From contig CAJUHQ010000006.1 of NCBI GenBank assembly GCA_910586095.1, positions 1 through 43,814 on the forward strand: DNA of 43,814 nt, read 5' to 3'. Shown here piece by piece: positions 8,101 through 15,561 of this stretch. Under the pieces are notes generated by a model. The model worked only from the letters and a program-made list of their open reading frames with translations, had not been told where the DNA came from and did no database searches. A program made the translations under genes and the position numbers. This DNA comes from an uncultured Lachnospiraceae bacterium. Its GTDB lineage: Bacteria; Bacillota; Clostridia; Lachnospirales; Lachnospiraceae. Every line of letters starts with the position of its first letter. The first letter of the stretch is position 1.

Positions 8101-10315
8101 ACTGATATCGATAACTATCTGTCCAGCTTGGTTTTTGGATAAATGGATTTTTGCTAAATTCTCCCGTATCATCCGGTTGTATTCCGATCATCTGATGCCA
8201 CTTTGCATCTGTCAACCGATCCTCTAAAGGCCATGCAAATTGATAAAATGAATAGACACTTCCTCTTGCAATCTTTAGTTTGCCATCTACCTTTACTATA
8301 ACATAAACAATAGAAGGATTCCCTGTTGCCATCTCAAGAACCTCTCCATTTGGATTAGTTGCAACATCAACCACAACAGCCGCTGGACATTCCTGACTAA
8401 ACACCCCTTCGGAATCTCCTTCTTCCTTCATAGACTCATACCAAAAATGTTCAATACTGCCTCCATATGTCTCAATAAATTCATACTCTTGTTGTGTCAA
8501 TACCTGATCCTGGAGTTCTTTTTGGGAAATGGTCAATAACTGCTGTGCAATTTGTGACAGGCGTTCCAAATTTTCCTCATCTTGTGCACGAAGCATCCCA
8601 TATTGTTTTAATCCTTGTGCTGTCTGGGTCGCAAGATTGGCAAAACGCGCGTAGACAAGTGGCTCTGGTTCAACGTATCCTCTGTAATCTGGCTCCTCAT
8701 CATATCCGCCGCCCATCTCTGCAATGACTTGTTTGGTATACAAAATCGTATCATGTTTTAATTCTGTAAAGCTTCCTGCAAAACATTCTAAATTCTTTTT
8801 GCTCCACTCCTCATTTTGCATAAAAGTTGGATATCCTTCTCCTTTAGGTATGAGCAACGGCCGAAGTGTATGTAACCAACTAGCATACAAACTAGCAGAC
8901 CAAAGTGTTTCTTGGTCCTGTGATAAACCTGCTCTGAGTTTTTCCATCGCCTCTTGATACCCTGCATACTCTGTTGCGCCATTTTCGTCTAATATGTCAA
9001 GAGCTACATCACTGCCAAGAGCCGCGGGAACGTCTAACACATCTGGCAGATAACGCCTTTGTCCTGCGCTATTTTCCTCAATATTACTATAAATTAGCTG
9101 TTGCATAATAGCTGCATCAATTGTAAACCGCTGCCCCATAAACCGAAAGCCCAAATTCAAAACTTCCTCCCCGTCCATGATAGGTATAGAATTAATCTGA
9201 GGCATGGCAAGTTTTCCTGTCTGTGTGTGGAATGTGTCAAATGCGGTGGCATTGCCTGCTAGGCTGCTGACAGGGGCGTCTGAGCCATACGCTTTTTGTA
9301 AAACTGGCATATATTCACACACGCCTAAATCATCACTAGCCCCTGCAAAAAATGAAGTCACTGCATAGACCGCCTCCCACTCTTGATAGGCCTGTGTGTC
9401 ATCCTCAAGTGCTTTTGTCATAAGAAGTGCACTTCTATCTAGTTCCACATCATCCTGTCGAAAATGAATCCGACCATACCACATCATTGCCTTAAAATAG
9501 GATTCTAACGCCTCATCTCCCGCATAATATCCACGTGGTATATATTGTGTATAGTCCTCGTATGCTCCTGTTATCGTTGATTCTTCAATTCCTCTTGCCT
9601 GATTGATACAATCTAGCTCATGCGCAACTATATCTGATACGCTATCTAAAACCTCTGTGCTAGGATCGAGTAGGCTAGCACCTACTGTAAAAAAGGCAAT
9701 ATTTCTCCTAGCTGCTTCCTCCCACTCACTACCTTGGAGTTGATTATATTGTTCGATGCTGTTTTGGATCATTCGCTTGCTTAACTGTGTAATCGAATCT
9801 GCTAAATAAGATCTCTCTGTATTTTTTAACAAATAGCTAAAATATAGATGATAAGTATGCATCATAGAATCCACAGTCACAAAACTAGGTAAAAGCGCAT
9901 ATCGATTTTCTTCATACAAATCAAAAAATTCACTTCCAGCAGAACCACATACAACAAATCCATTTTGGACAAGCTTGTCTATCACACCATCCTCTAAATA
10001 ATACTGCCATAGATTATCAACATTGCTCAAATCGGGTTCTATCGTATAGGGTGCCACACAAGGAACACTATCCAATACATTTTCTACGGCTCCTTTTATC
10101 AAAATCGGCCGCGAACCTGCATAGGGCATTGTCTCTTCTTGTATGTCTGATTCTTCTTGTATGTTTGACTCTTCTTGTATGTCCGATTCTTCTTCTGTCT
10201 GTAGTGTAAAGAATGAATTTTCTGTATTGTTACGTATCTGTATTGGTATCGTACACCCTCCTACTAACCCCACTATTAGCATGAGTGCAATTATAGTTCT
10301 TATCTTTCCCTTCAT
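8087..10315 (-). CDS. DUF3160 family lipoprotein
   Basis: The 742-residue protein begins with a lipoprotein signal peptide (MKGKIRTIIALMLIVGLVGGC) with a lipobox Cys at residue 21, so it should be tethered outside the membrane. A linker of tandem ESDIQEE/ESNIQEE-type hexapeptides follows near residues 40-60. The rest matches the DUF3160 family by its mostly helical build and motifs such as LLPSFVTVDSMMHTYHLYF, TVGASLLDP and RFMGQRFTIDA. The function of DUF3160 is not established. I chose the ATG at 10315 because GGGGGG lies just upstream and because it gives a proper signal peptide. It is coupled to the small membrane-anchored gene downstream. Confidence 0.75.
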   Translation of the reverse strand: MKGKIRTIIALMLIVGLVGGCTIPIQIRNNTENSFFTLQTEEESDIQEESNIQEESDIQEETMPYAGSRPILIKGAVENVLDSVPCVAPYTIEPDLSNVDNLWQYYLEDGVIDKLVQNGFVVCGSAGSEFFDLYEENRYALLPSFVTVDSMMHTYHLYFSYLLKNTERSYLADSITQLSKRMIQNSIEQYNQLQGSEWEEAARRNIAFFTVGASLLDPSTEVLDSVSDIVAHELDCINQARGIEESTITGAYEDYTQYIPRGYYAGDEALESYFKAMMWYGRIHFRQDDVELDRSALLMTKALEDDTQAYQEWEAVYAVTSFFAGASDDLGVCEYMPVLQKAYGSDAPVSSLAGNATAFDTFHTQTGKLAMPQINSIPIMDGEEVLNLGFRFMGQRFTIDAAIMQQLIYSNIEENSAGQRRYLPDVLDVPAALGSDVALDILDENGATEYAGYQEAMEKLRAGLSQDQETLWSASLYASWLHTLRPLLIPKGEGYPTFMQNEEWSKKNLECFAGSFTELKHDTILYTKQVIAEMGGGYDEEPDYRGYVEPEPLVYARFANLATQTAQGLKQYGMLRAQDEENLERLSQIAQQLLTISQKELQDQVLTQQEYEFIETYGGSIEHFWYESMKEEGDSEGVFSQECPAAVVVDVATNPNGEVLEMATGNPSIVYVIVKVDGKLKIARGSVYSFYQFAWPLEDRLTDAKWHQMIGIQPDDTGEFSKNPFIQKPSWTDSYRYQYEWE
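10131..10197 (-). repeat. 18-bp tandem repeat in the DUF3160 gene
   Basis: About three and a half 18-bp units of the form TCTTCTTGTATGTCTGAT (plus strand) encode repeated (S/E)(D/N)IQEE hexapeptides directly after the lipobox. The acidic repeat probably acts as a spacer between lipid anchor and folded domain. Its copy number may vary between strains. Confidence 0.7.
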
Positions 10316-10436
10316 AATAATCCCCCCATTTCTGCAAAAAAGTATCAATCGGGCACAAACTACTGTACCATTTCTTGCTTGGTGCTATTATAGCATGAAC
10401 AGAATCTAGAAACAACCTTTATCTATGGCTCTTCCG
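10316..10436. other. Leader region of the DUF3160 gene
   Basis: Short region between the DUF3160 start and the family A repeat block. It should hold the DUF3160 promoter, but I found no clear -35/-10 pair. Confidence 0.3.
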
Positions 10437-10596
10437 CCAACTCCGCTCTACTCGCCGCGTGCCTGCCAGCTTCTGCTGACATGCTTCCTTGGGGTGCCCG
10501 TGTGCAATCAAGTAGAGGAATGACCTTCTCCGCTACTTTCGCGCTGGGCACCCGTCAGCTTCTGCTGATATGCTTCCTTGGGGTGCCCGTGTGCAT
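10437..10596 (-). repeat. Family A intergenic repeat, two tandem modules (locus 1)
   Basis: A 40-base segment at 10467-10506 recurs at 10556-10595 with one difference, giving an 89-bp period. On the minus strand each module starts TGCACACGGGCACCCCAAGG. A GGGCACCC/GGGTGCCC stem follows in the first module, with a CAGCAGAAGCTG hairpin inside. Next come GTAG/CTAC arms and the junction CTACTTGATTGCACA that begins the next module. The block starts right after the pfkA terminator. Related modules occur at 20450-20570 and 30601-30710. Confidence 0.75.
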
Positions 10597-10636
10597 AAAA
10601 AGAGCGAATGTAGATGTTTCCATCTACAACCGCTCT
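10597..10636 (-). terminator. Intrinsic terminator of pfkA
   Basis: GAGCG and GTAGATG arms pair across a four-base loop (about 10602-10635), and the minus-strand transcript then reads CTTTTTATG. It is 70 bases past the pfkA stop. The U-run leads straight into the family A repeat. Confidence 0.8.
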
Positions 10637-10705
10637 CACATACTCAAACTACGTTGATAACTAGATATTCTAAATCCCTCTACTACGATACCTAATACAA
10701 CACAA

Positions 10706-11779
10706 TTAATCACCAAAGCTAATTCCCAACATCTTAGCTTCTTTGATAATCGTAGAGTTCGGGTCAACCATCTTGAGTTTTCCTGCAACATCCTCAAGTG
10801 GAACTTTTACTACTTCTCTATTTCTATAACCTACCATATATCCATATTCGCCCTTTAGAATCAGTTTTGCTGCTTCTGCACCGAGACGGCTTGCAAACAC
10901 TCTATCATAAGAATCAGGACTTCCGCCACGCTGTGTATGTCCAGGAACTGTGACGCGCACTTCCATACCACTCTTCTTGTTAATTTTCTCTGCGATCTCA
11001 TAAGAAACGCTAGGATATTTGTAATCTGCCATATACTTTTTGAATTCTTTCTTAGAAAGTGCAGCCACTTCCTTAGAAATAGCACCCTCTGCTACTGCGA
11101 GGATTGTGAAACGGCTTCCACGCTCAGAACGCTTTTTAATCGCGCTAATTACCTTGTCAAGATCATATGGAATCTCTGGAATCAAAATAATGTCAGCACC
11201 GCCTGCTATTCCTGCATTTAATGTAAGATATCCTACTTTATGCCCCATCACTTCCACAATAAATACACGCCCATGTGAAGCAGCGGTTGTATGAATCTGG
11301 TCGATGCATTGTGTTGCGATATCCACTGCACTTTGAAATCCAAATGTCATGTCCGTTCCCCATAGATCGTTATCGATCGTCTTAGGAAGTGTAACAACAT
11401 TCAATCCTTCCTCGCGAAGAAGATTCGCTGTCTTATGTGTACCATTTCCGCCAAGAATCACAAGACAGTTGAGGTTCAGTTTATAGTAATTATGTTTCAT
11501 GGCTTCTACTTTGTCCAACCCATTTTCATCTGGATCACGCATAGTTTTGAACGGCATACGTGAGCTTCCTAGGATTGTTCCACCTTTGGTCAATATCCCC
11601 GAAAAATGTGAATGTTCTAGAACTTTATAATTGCCATAAATCAATCCCTTATACCCATCTAGGAAACCAAACAACTCTACATCTTTGCTTGAATTAAGTA
11701 GGCCTTTTGCCACTCCACGTATTGCAGCATTGAGTGCCTGGCAGTCACCACCACTTGTCAACATTCCTATTCTTATCAT
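10706..11779 (-). CDS. pfkA: 6-phosphofructokinase, atypical active site
   Basis: A 357-residue phosphofructokinase that phosphorylates fructose 6-phosphate in glycolysis. It shows the N-terminal MLTSGGD loop, the catalytic PKTIDND motif (D136 and D138 match E. coli D127 and D129) and VEVMGHKVG. The usual GGDGS loop is GGNGT: Asn112 stands where E. coli PFK has the Mg-binding Asp103. Gly113 matches Gly104, as in ATP enzymes. Lys133 sits where ATP-PFKs have Gly124 and PPi-PFKs have Lys. The phosphoryl donor is therefore not certain from sequence. The start at 11779 (MIRIGMLTSGG) is set by AGGAGG; an in-frame ATG 11 codons earlier lacks this. It appears monocistronic, with its own terminator. 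Confidence 0.9.
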   Translation of the reverse strand: MIRIGMLTSGGDCQALNAAIRGVAKGLLNSSKDVELFGFLDGYKGLIYGNYKVLEHSHFSGILTKGGTILGSSRMPFKTMRDPDENGLDKVEAMKHNYYKLNLNCLVILGGNGTHKTANLLREEGLNVVTLPKTIDNDLWGTDMTFGFQSAVDIATQCIDQIHTTAASHGRVFIVEVMGHKVGYLTLNAGIAGGADIILIPEIPYDLDKVISAIKKRSERGSRFTILAVAEGAISKEVAALSKKEFKKYMADYKYPSVSYEIAEKINKKSGMEVRVTVPGHTQRGGSPDSYDRVFASRLGAEAAKLILKGEYGYMVGYRNREVVKVPLEDVAGKLKMVDPNSTIIKEAKMLGISFGD

Positions 11780-11810
11780 TGAAACCTCCTTCTTCGCACA
11801 AAACCTGCGC

Positions 11811-11816
11811 ATTATA
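11811..11816 (-). promoter_or_regulatory. Candidate -10 box of pfkA
   Basis: A consensus TATAAT on the minus strand lies 31 bases before the pfkA start codon. The matching -35 is poor (AT-rich), so only the -10 is convincing. It would give a leader of about 25 bases. Confidence 0.4.
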
Positions 11817-12223
11817 ATTTGTTTTGGTCATCTTAAAATTAACTCGTACTCTTATGTATTTTGATAACCTCTCACACCAATCTTCTATGCTGCCAACAAC
11901 TCATGATTTGAGTGCTAGCGCAAATTACTGGTCAAAAAATCGTTGATTTCACCTGCTGCCAACAATAATACTAACAACGCGCACGTTGTCATAGCCTGTC
12001 TACTTTTTGCAAACATTTGATGCAGATTGGTGACACCTCTGACTTTATATTTTTTATTATAATCCATTTTTTGGATACTAACAACTTTTTCATAAAAATT
12101 TTTTGAGGATTTTGTGGCTAGTCATCACCGTGCAAAACACAGAACAAACATTCTTTATTAATTGATGTATATCGTACTCATTCGTTATCCTATGGCATTA
12201 CAGGATTTTATTCCAATCTAGAA

Positions 12224-12275
12224 TTGAGTCTTTTATGAAAACAGAATATATGATACAATAACATCATGTCTAAAA
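12224..12275 (+). promoter_or_regulatory. Candidate mscL promoter
   Basis: The stretch contains TTGAGT followed by overlapping -10-like TATGAT and TACAAT, about 40-60 bases before the mscL ribosome binding site. Spacing fits only roughly (TTTATG-N16-TACAAT or TTGAGT-N19-TATGAT), so the exact boxes are unsure. Confidence 0.35.
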
Positions 12276-12312
12276 ACTGTAATAAAATCAATAACAAAAG
12301 GAGAAACTGGAC

Positions 12313-12726
12313 ATGAAGAAATTTTTTGAGGAATTTAAAAAATTTATCAGCAAGGGAAATGTAATGGACATGGCTGTTGGTATTATCATCGGAGGTGCAT
12401 TCACAAGTATTGTCTCCTCTCTTGTTAATGATATCATTAATCCCATATTGGGCCTTTTTGGCGGAGTGAATTTTGACCAACTAGCATGGAATATCACTGG
12501 AGATGTCACACTCTACTATGGCAAGTTTATCACTGCTGTCGTGAATTTCCTCATTATGGCATTGATTGTGTTCTTGCTTGTCAAGCTTATGAATAAGGCA
12601 ATGACTCGCTTTCAAAAGGAGGAAGCGCCTAAGGCTCCTTCCAAAAAAACTTGTCCTTTTTGCAAATCGGAGATTGCCATTGAAGCGACGCGATGCCCAC
12701 ACTGTACTTCCCAGCTCGATGACTAA
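12313..12726 (+). CDS. mscL: Large-conductance mechanosensitive channel with C-terminal zinc ribbon
   Basis: MscL opens under membrane tension to release solutes on hypo-osmotic shock. The 137-residue protein shows the family N-terminal helix (FFEEFKKFISKGNVMDMAVG), TM1 with the GIIIGGAFTSIVSSLVNDIINP pore-lining pattern (shown here as a range, residues 23-44) and TM2 near 72-93. After the usual RFQKEE bundle region it has CPFC...CPHC (C114, C117, C128, C131), a zinc-ribbon-like tail that model MscL proteins lack. AAAGGAG precedes the ATG. The Sel1-repeat gene follows 32 bp later, probably in the same transcript. Confidence 0.93.
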   Translation: MKKFFEEFKKFISKGNVMDMAVGIIIGGAFTSIVSSLVNDIINPILGLFGGVNFDQLAWNITGDVTLYYGKFITAVVNFLIMALIVFLLVKLMNKAMTRFQKEEAPKAPSKKTCPFCKSEIAIEATRCPHCTSQLDD

Positions 12727-12758
12727 TATAACACTGTACTATTCTTGGGGAGTTTGAT

Positions 12759-13871
12759 ATGACTGCACTTTTTGATGAAAGAGTAGAATATGCTATTCAA
12801 CATATATGGGTCCAAACACACTCCGGCAAACGTGAACAGGCTCTTGCTAAACTACGTGATGCCGCAAATATGGGCGACGGCGATGCGTATTATTTTCTAG
12901 GTAGATGCTATCTAGGCAAAAGCTTTGTCGATCCTGTCGTTGGGATGCCAGATGATAAAAAATTTGCTTTTGAATGTTTTGACATGAGTCTTAGCCTAGA
13001 AAGTGCCGTAGGAATGTTTGGTACTATGCACCTAAATGGATATCTTCCCAAAAGCGGCAGTTTCGTTCAGCCCCCTTATCATTCCAAAAGGGAAATCTGG
13101 GATGCTGTCAAGAAAAAAGCAGATGCTGGTCAAGTATTTTGCCAGTTTCTTATTGCCAACGCATACTATTATTGTGATGTGGCCGATTTTTTAAATATTA
13201 CTGTTCAAAGTGTTGGTAGCAAGCAAAATTATACACGACTTGTTCACGAATGGGCTGCAACGGCTGTAGGGCTATATGAAACTTGTGTTGAAAAAGGACT
13301 TGGCATTGCCATTCCCAATTTAGTCCATGTATTGACCTCTGGAAAAGATGGGATTCCTATCCAAAAAGAACGTGCAAAAAAATATTGTCATATTGGAGCA
13401 GAGATGGGGATTGGAGCCTACGAGCGCATTGTTGGAAATGAGTACCGCGACAATGGCCTGATCGCTAAAGCCATTGGTCTATATGAACGAGCTTTGACGC
13501 ATGGCGATCCATATGCCTATTACTGTCTGGGAAAACTTTATACATTTCGCGGCGCACTCCCTCTCGATCTTAACAAGGCGCGTGAATATCTAGAGCGTGG
13601 ACTTGCCGCGCATCCCGATGACAGTGGTTTTTGTAATCTGTTGGGCGAAATTTATTTTTTTGGTGGACAAGGAATCCCCAGGGATTTTGACAAGGCTTTT
13701 ACCTTGCTAGAAAAGGCATTTCGTGGGGGAAGTACATGGGGCGCCGACCTTCTTGGAACATGCTATCTCAAGGGATTTGGCACTCCTATCAATACAGATA
13801 TCGCCAAAAAACTATTTTTGTTGCATCCTCACAAGAAATTATCTGCCTCTGGTCTAGCACTTCTCCAATGA
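12759..13871 (+). CDS. Sel1/TPR-repeat protein
   Basis: A 370-residue soluble protein built from helical repeats. Sel1-like signatures are visible: GDAYYFLGRCYLG (about residues 38-50), AIGLYERALTHGDPYAYYCLGKLY, KAREYLERGL, and AFTLLEKAFRGGSTWGADLLG with GFGTPINTDIAKKLF at the end. Such repeats generally serve protein-protein binding; no catalytic domain is seen. GGGGAG lies six bases before the ATG. It follows mscL by 32 bp on the same strand and may share its transcript. No signal peptide or membrane segment, so it should be cytoplasmic. Partner unknown. Confidence 0.7.
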   Translation: MTALFDERVEYAIQHIWVQTHSGKREQALAKLRDAANMGDGDAYYFLGRCYLGKSFVDPVVGMPDDKKFAFECFDMSLSLESAVGMFGTMHLNGYLPKSGSFVQPPYHSKREIWDAVKKKADAGQVFCQFLIANAYYYCDVADFLNITVQSVGSKQNYTRLVHEWAATAVGLYETCVEKGLGIAIPNLVHVLTSGKDGIPIQKERAKKYCHIGAEMGIGAYERIVGNEYRDNGLIAKAIGLYERALTHGDPYAYYCLGKLYTFRGALPLDLNKAREYLERGLAAHPDDSGFCNLLGEIYFFGGQGIPRDFDKAFTLLEKAFRGGSTWGADLLGTCYLKGFGTPINTDIAKKLFLLHPHKKLSASGLALLQ

Positions 13872-13925
13872 CTTATATCATGCAATACCTGCCATTTTGG
13901 GGTTATTGCATCTCTATTCAAATTG

Positions 13926-13954
13926 TGACAAACTGTGACGGTCATAGTTTGTCA
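13926..13954. repeat. Near-perfect 29-bp palindrome
   Basis: TGACAAACTGTGAC and GTCATAGTTTGTCA are complementary except at one position and flank a single G. It lies between the convergent Sel1-repeat and GH43 genes. It lacks a U-run, so it is either a weak bidirectional terminator for the plus-strand gene or a protein-binding palindrome. Confidence 0.5.
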
Positions 13955-13968
13955 TACACATATAAAAA

Positions 13969-14005
13969 AGCTAAAAGCGAGCAGGATTTCTGCTCGCTTT
14001 TAGCT
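13969..14005 (-). terminator. Intrinsic terminator of the GH43 operon
   Basis: A perfect 16-bp stem (arms AGCTAAAAGCGAGCAG and complement) with a five-base loop is followed by TTTTTTATATG on the minus strand. The stem takes in part of the TAG stop codon of the downstream GH43 gene. Confidence 0.9.
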
Positions 14006-15542
14006 AGTCAATATACTCAAAATAATCAAAATCGGCTGGAATTCGTGTTCCACATCCTCCATTGTTGGCATATATCCCAACAAGTGTCCCTGTATGGCGT
14101 TTGGGATCATCTGGTACTCCTTCGTCACAAAGATAGACACAATTTTCCAAAACTCCTGCAAGTATCCAATCTTCCCCATCATAACTGTAATAAAATTGTC
14201 GCGTCAATCTATCCACAACCACTTTAAGATAAATACTTTGTTCTTTTACATCTGCCACTTCTGCCATCAACTCCTCACCATAATTGCGATTAATGACTAG
14301 CTGAAGTTTTCTTCCCTCCTCATAACACACACTAAAACGTGCATAGGTTGCTGTACTATAGTAGCAGGTTAATCCTGCCTGCTCTCCGTTTCTTGTGGGA
14401 TAAAAGTCAACTTTTGTCGCGGCAGTGTAACATAGTTCCTGTTCACGTCTTACCAGAGTATTTTTTGCACGAATCTCCGAAAGCTGCCCATCTAATGTCC
14501 AAATCCGGAAAAATCCAGGTCTTTCACTCAAAGAATAGCTTCCTTTTGCAGGATTTCGAACAAACTCCCAATTGACATGGAGCGTGTCACTGTCAAAATC
14601 ATCTCTCCTCCATTTTTCAAAGGAGTGTGATGGTAAGTCTGGCGCTACTTGTTGTGTGCTTGGTCCCTTTCGGTCATTGATGACAAACCAATCATCCTCG
14701 AGCCACGTAACAGGATCAAGCCCTGATTCTCTTCCTATCGTGGTATAATGTCCTTGATTGGGGCGCCCCATCAAATAATACACCCACCAATCGCCCTTTT
14801 GTGTCTGGATCAGTTTCCCATGACCTGTTCTCTGAATTGACGCATTGGGATCACTCTGACGCATTAGCGGATTGTATGGTGATGGTTCATATGGTCCAAA
14901 AAGATTTTCTGAGCGTCCTACATTGATACCGTGCCCATAACCTGTGCCACCTTCTGCTAAGATCGCATAATAATACTTGCCGCGTTTTAAGATATGCGGT
15001 CCCTCAGGGCACCGCTCTCCTGTACCTGGCCACACAGGGATCACATCTCCCATTACTTTTGTGCAATCATCACTCAGCAAAACTAGATTGATACCAGGGC
15101 TAATGACCATATAGTGCTTTCCATCCTCATCAATAAAATGAGAGGGATCAATACTGTCCACTTCAAGCCAGCTTGGTTTGCTGTAAGGGCCTTCTGGTTT
15201 ATTGGACGTGACCACAAGCTGCCTGCGCATTACGTTATTGCCTCGTTTGCCATCAGCATTGAGTCTCAAAGTTGCCATAATAATAAATTTTCCATCATGA
15301 TACGAGATATCTGGTGCCCAGATTCCATGAGAATCGCGAATATCTTGCAAATCAAGGTCCTCAGAATCTGTGATAGCATGGCCAATAATATGCCAGTGTA
15401 TCATATCTGTAGAATGGCTAATTGTAATCGCTGGGAAATACTGAAAAGTAGAGTTGACCATATAGTAGTCTTCCCCCACGCGCACCACAGACGGATCAGG
15501 AAAAAAACCTCTTTGTACTGGATTCTGATAAGTACTACTCAT
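14004..15542 (-). CDS. Glycoside hydrolase family 43 (beta-xylosidase/arabinofuranosidase type)
   Basis: A 512-residue inverting glycosidase expected to trim xylose or arabinose from oligosaccharides. The five-blade GH43 propeller fills residues 1-310, with base Asp16 (FFPDPSVVRVG), pKa-tuning Asp132 (SIDPSHF) and acid Glu180 (CPEGPHILKR). The C-terminal ~200 residues form a beta-sandwich like the GH43 ConA-type domain (WRRDDFDSDTLHVNWEF onward). No signal peptide, so it acts inside the cell on imported sugars. I used the ATG at 15542 (MSSTYQNP), with AAGGAG upstream; the earlier in-frame start would overlap the upstream gene. Second gene of a two-gene operon, 19 bp after the first GH43. The exact sugar cannot be told from sequence. 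Confidence 0.88.
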   Translation of the reverse strand: MSSTYQNPVQRGFFPDPSVVRVGEDYYMVNSTFQYFPAITISHSTDMIHWHIIGHAITDSEDLDLQDIRDSHGIWAPDISYHDGKFIIMATLRLNADGKRGNNVMRRQLVVTSNKPEGPYSKPSWLEVDSIDPSHFIDEDGKHYMVISPGINLVLLSDDCTKVMGDVIPVWPGTGERCPEGPHILKRGKYYYAILAEGGTGYGHGINVGRSENLFGPYEPSPYNPLMRQSDPNASIQRTGHGKLIQTQKGDWWVYYLMGRPNQGHYTTIGRESGLDPVTWLEDDWFVINDRKGPSTQQVAPDLPSHSFEKWRRDDFDSDTLHVNWEFVRNPAKGSYSLSERPGFFRIWTLDGQLSEIRAKNTLVRREQELCYTAATKVDFYPTRNGEQAGLTCYYSTATYARFSVCYEEGRKLQLVINRNYGEELMAEVADVKEQSIYLKVVVDRLTRQFYYSYDGEDWILAGVLENCVYLCDEGVPDDPKRHTGTLVGIYANNGGCGTRIPADFDYFEYID

Positions 15543-15561
15543 TTTTAGAATCACTCTCCTT

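Larger units (their letters stand above)
11780..12312. other. Divergent intergenic region between pfkA and mscL
   Basis: About 530 bp without a convincing gene. It holds the divergent promoters of pfkA and mscL. A CTGCCAACAA segment occurs twice (near 11890 and 11957), each time close to ATTTGAG or GATTTCACC text. AACAACGCGCACGTTGT near 11994-12010 forms a short palindrome. I see no RNA gene. Confidence 0.45.

Noticed and set aside
13926..14005. Attachment site or transposon end near the GH43 operon
   Set aside because: The palindromes are simple hairpins; no direct repeats, integrase or transposase are nearby.
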